Source: JAZKAR01 sp040389065 (lineage in GTDB: Bacteria > Pseudomonadota > Gammaproteobacteria > Burkholderiales > Casimicrobiaceae). From it: 64,000 nucleotides of DNA. This document shows, piece after piece, positions 59,488-64,000 of this stretch. The notes under the pieces are model-generated. The model was given only the letters and a program-made list of their open reading frames with translations, was not told the DNA's origin and ran no database searches. Within the stretch, counting starts at the first letter, position 1. Every line of letters starts with the position of its first letter. Position numbers and translations under genes: made by a program. The stretch lies in NCBI GenBank assembly GCA_040389065.1, contig JAZKAR010000018.1:8096-72095 (forward strand). Reading direction: 5' to 3'.

Positions 59488-59632
59488 AGTTAGGCCTTTC
59501 TTGTTAGATAGTGTCTTATTAACAAATTTCTATTCGAACATCTCTCGGTAGGATGGCGGCTGTTTATACCATTTGCTCTGTATATATAACCACGCCTTGC
59601 TTGTATGCAACACTTATTTGTATCTTGTAGCA

Positions 59633-60313
59633 TTACTCTACTAAGCTGTTTGTTTCAAGAGGGAATACCCCGTGCCGTGTAACAATCCAATGATCATGCA
59701 ATGACACCCCTATCCAATGTAAAGCAGAGCGCACGTTGCTAGTTAATACCCAATCAGCCTCACTAGGCTCACATGAGTTACTCAAATGATTATGCACAAT
59801 AATAAGACCTGCAGCTTTACACAATAAAGCTTTAGAAATGATATCTCTTATCGAAATCATTACTTCTGTTGACATACCCTCAGCTAAAATCTCGCTTTTG
59901 ATTAATCCACATCCGCCATCTAACCAAAGTGCTCTAAAGACCTCACGATTATCTGATGCAAAATGGTAACGCACATATTCATGTGCTGCCTCCCGACAAT
60001 CTAAAATAGATCGCTGTTTGCATTCTGAGGCTAAAACTCGTTTTGACATTTCTCGTATAGCTTGAAGCTGTACAAATTTTGCTAAACCCATACCTTTAAC
60101 AGCACAGACCTCTTCTGCTTTGGCATGAAAAACTTCTGCCAAGGAACCAAAACGATCTAGCAACACGTTAGCTAATTCGATAGCACTCATTCCTGCCACA
60201 CCCACTCGCAAAAATATTGCCATTAGCTCCGCATCTGAAAGCTGCGATGCTCCTAAACTTAATAATCGCTCACGCGGACGATCTTCGCTTTGTAACTCAT
60301 TAATACACGCCAT
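59633..60313 (-). CDS. radC: RadC / UPF0758 JAMM-domain protein
   Basis: 226 residues. Helix-hairpin-helix N-terminus (LSDAELMAIFLRVG, VCAVKGMGLAK) and the JAMM metal motif HNHLSNSCEPSEADW, with metal-binding His-His-Asp kept but the usual HNHPSG changed to HNHLSN. Function unsettled; not a repair enzyme in E. coli. Read divergently from leuS. Confidence 0.9.
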   Translation of the reverse strand: MACINELQSEDRPRERLLSLGASQLSDAELMAIFLRVGVAGMSAIELANVLLDRFGSLAEVFHAKAEEVCAVKGMGLAKFVQLQAIREMSKRVLASECKQRSILDCREAAHEYVRYHFASDNREVFRALWLDGGCGLIKSEILAEGMSTEVMISIRDIISKALLCKAAGLIIVHNHLSNSCEPSEADWVLTSNVRSALHWIGVSLHDHWIVTRHGVFPLETNSLVE

Positions 60314-60413
60314 GACTTTTCAATTACTTAAAACCACACAGAAAATTGAACATAAACCCTTACTGAGTCCATTTTCTCCTGTCTTACCGTATTAAGCACC
60401 GCATCAATCTTAG

Positions 60414-63122
<2,709 letters not shown>

Positions 63123-63232
63123 TATAAAATAAGCTAGCTATGTAGTTCTTAAAAAGTTCTTAAAATTTTCAATCTAAAAGCAAACCGAATTTTTACTATT
63201 CAAATAAAATTAGGTTTGCGGAGTATCTCTTG

Positions 63233-63772
63233 ATGTTCTCAAAACTCTTTCAACGTACTTTTTTGAAGTCTAGCATCGTATTCATTTTATATGGCTGCAG
63301 TAGTTACCATTTACGTCAAGCGCCGACATTACCTTTTTCCGAACTAGCTATTCCTAGCAGACCACAAGATAATTTAGCCGTGCTTTCACCCACAGGTAAC
63401 TACTGGGCAGAAATACTTCTTCAAGAGCTTGATGTTCATACGCCGAACTCAAACACTTCACAAGGTTGGCAACTTAAATTATTAAACGATGCTCAACAGC
63501 GTCAAATTGCTTCTATCGCTAATGATGGAACCGTGCGCGAATATCGTCTCTATCATCGCCTCAAAGTACAACTTATTTCCCCTGACAAAAAAGAAGAATT
63601 TCAACCCATTAGCATTGAGGTATTTCGTGACTTACCCTACAAAGAAACCCAGAGAACCGCAAAAGAGTTAGAAGAAACAAAGCTTTGGTCTGATATTGAA
63701 GTTGAGGTAGGAACGCGCTTAGCTCGTAGAATTATTTGGCAATTAGAAAAAATAAACTTAAGTAATAAATAA
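63233..63772 (+). CDS. lptE: LPS-assembly lipoprotein LptE
   Basis: 179 residues. Signal with lipobox LYGC (Cys at residue 22), then SSYHLRQAPTLPFSELAI. Fits the small LptE family that plugs LptD in the outer membrane; leuS-lptE order supports it. The ATG at 63233 is preceded by an in-frame TTG; ATG is preferred. A GGAG box lies upstream. Confidence 0.88.
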   Translation: MFSKLFQRTFLKSSIVFILYGCSSYHLRQAPTLPFSELAIPSRPQDNLAVLSPTGNYWAEILLQELDVHTPNSNTSQGWQLKLLNDAQQRQIASIANDGTVREYRLYHRLKVQLISPDKKEEFQPISIEVFRDLPYKETQRTAKELEETKLWSDIEVEVGTRLARRIIWQLEKINLSNK

Positions 63773-63876
63773 TTTTTCAAAAATTGCGAGCAATAAGAGC
63801 GTTGTTGATATAGAAAATAATAGAGAATAATGCTTAAGAACTAAGCCGAGACGATTTATATTGGGTACTGTTAACG

Positions 63877-63966
63877 TGGCGGAGAGGGCGGGATTCGAAC
63901 CCGCGTCAGGGATTAACCTGAACACGCTTTCCAGGCGTGCGACTTAAGCCGCTCATCCACCTCTCC
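63877..63966 (-). tRNA. tRNA-Ser (GGA)
   Basis: Acceptor GGAGAGG/CCTCTCC, anticodon loop CTGGAAA (anticodon GGA), a long serine-type variable arm (CAGGTTAATCCCTG), T loop TTCGAAT and encoded GCCA. On the minus strand, converging on lptE. Confidence 0.95.
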
Positions 63967-64000
63967 GTTAATTGCTGCTGATGCTAGGTGCATTATACTG

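Noticed and set aside
59633..60313. RadC as part of a mobile-element anti-restriction module
   Set aside because: Its context (ntrYX, leuS) is chromosomal and the helix-hairpin-helix plus JAMM layout is that of the housekeeping gene.

Overview
The window is one 64 kb stretch of a low-GC (AT-rich) proteobacterial chromosome. Gene content and order point to a betaproteobacterium: a DUF4390-ntrY-ntrX run, rpoN-hpf-ptsN-hprK-rapZ order, leuS-lptE order, and a long isc operon that carries an extra NifS-like gene behind iscR. The AT-rich composition, a giant TrbL/VirB6-type secretion-channel protein, decayed regulators and many small palindromic elements suggest a host-associated lineage (for example an amoeba or animal symbiont). 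That last step is inference, and no species is claimed.

Layout. (1) 1-8213, minus strand: a ParA ATPase gene followed 11 bp later by a giant gene that stays open to the window edge (at least 2,473 codons). It has a signal peptide, a TrbL/VirB6 membrane domain, and a repeat-rich extension of more than 1,800 residues. (2) 8.9-13.7 kb, minus: HtpX, a TlpA-like thioredoxin, Lnt and an unrecognised 385-residue protein. (3) 13.9-16.2 kb, plus: two tRNA genes and recQ. (4) 16.2-22.4 kb: a PRC-barrel protein, a cyanide-insensitive bd-type oxidase operon (cioA, cioB and a tiny DUF2474 subunit), YggU, an acyltransferase and FabI. (5) 22.8-30.8 kb: a MaoC-phosphotransacetylase fusion with ackA, xthA, pyrE, a DUF4124 protein, a Bcp peroxiredoxin, ferredoxin-NADP reductase, a SemiSWEET-like protein and a BI-1 family protein. 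(6) 30.9-40.4 kb, minus: the Fe-S cluster operon iscR-nifS-iscS2-iscS-iscU-iscA-hscB-hscA-fdx-iscX, with three cysteine desulfurases and three palindromic elements between its genes. (7) 40.5-44.7 kb, minus: a degenerate receiver-TPR protein, a subtilisin-like protease with a Gly-Gly-Gly-Gly-Cys/CTERM-type tail, and a small CPBP (glutamic-type) intramembrane protease that is a candidate processing partner. (8) 44.7-50.8 kb, plus: bpt, rpoN, hpf, ptsN, hprK, carbonic anhydrase, rapZ. (9) 51.0-54.4 kb, plus: a branched-chain-amino-acid/urea-type ABC transporter with a fused permease-ATPase and no binding protein nearby. (10) 54.6-60.3 kb, minus: ntrX (with its ATPase motifs lost), ntrY, a DUF4390 gene, a flavodoxin and radC. 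(11) 60.5-64 kb: leuS, lptE and a tRNA-Ser.

Dispersed repeats are the main non-coding structure. Element A (seven copies, about 85-130 bp, ends TTAGAAGTTACGCAG and its inverse) sits only between genes. Element B (three copies) has supplied the last codons of ackA. Further one-off palindromes lie at 10.5, 22.4 and 40.8 kb. No CRISPR array, rRNA, phage or transposase gene was seen.

The items most worth follow-up are the giant VirB6-like protein, the protease/CPBP pair, the duplicated cysteine desulfurase that lost its IscU-binding tail, and the coupled decay of NtrX and divergence of sigma-54.
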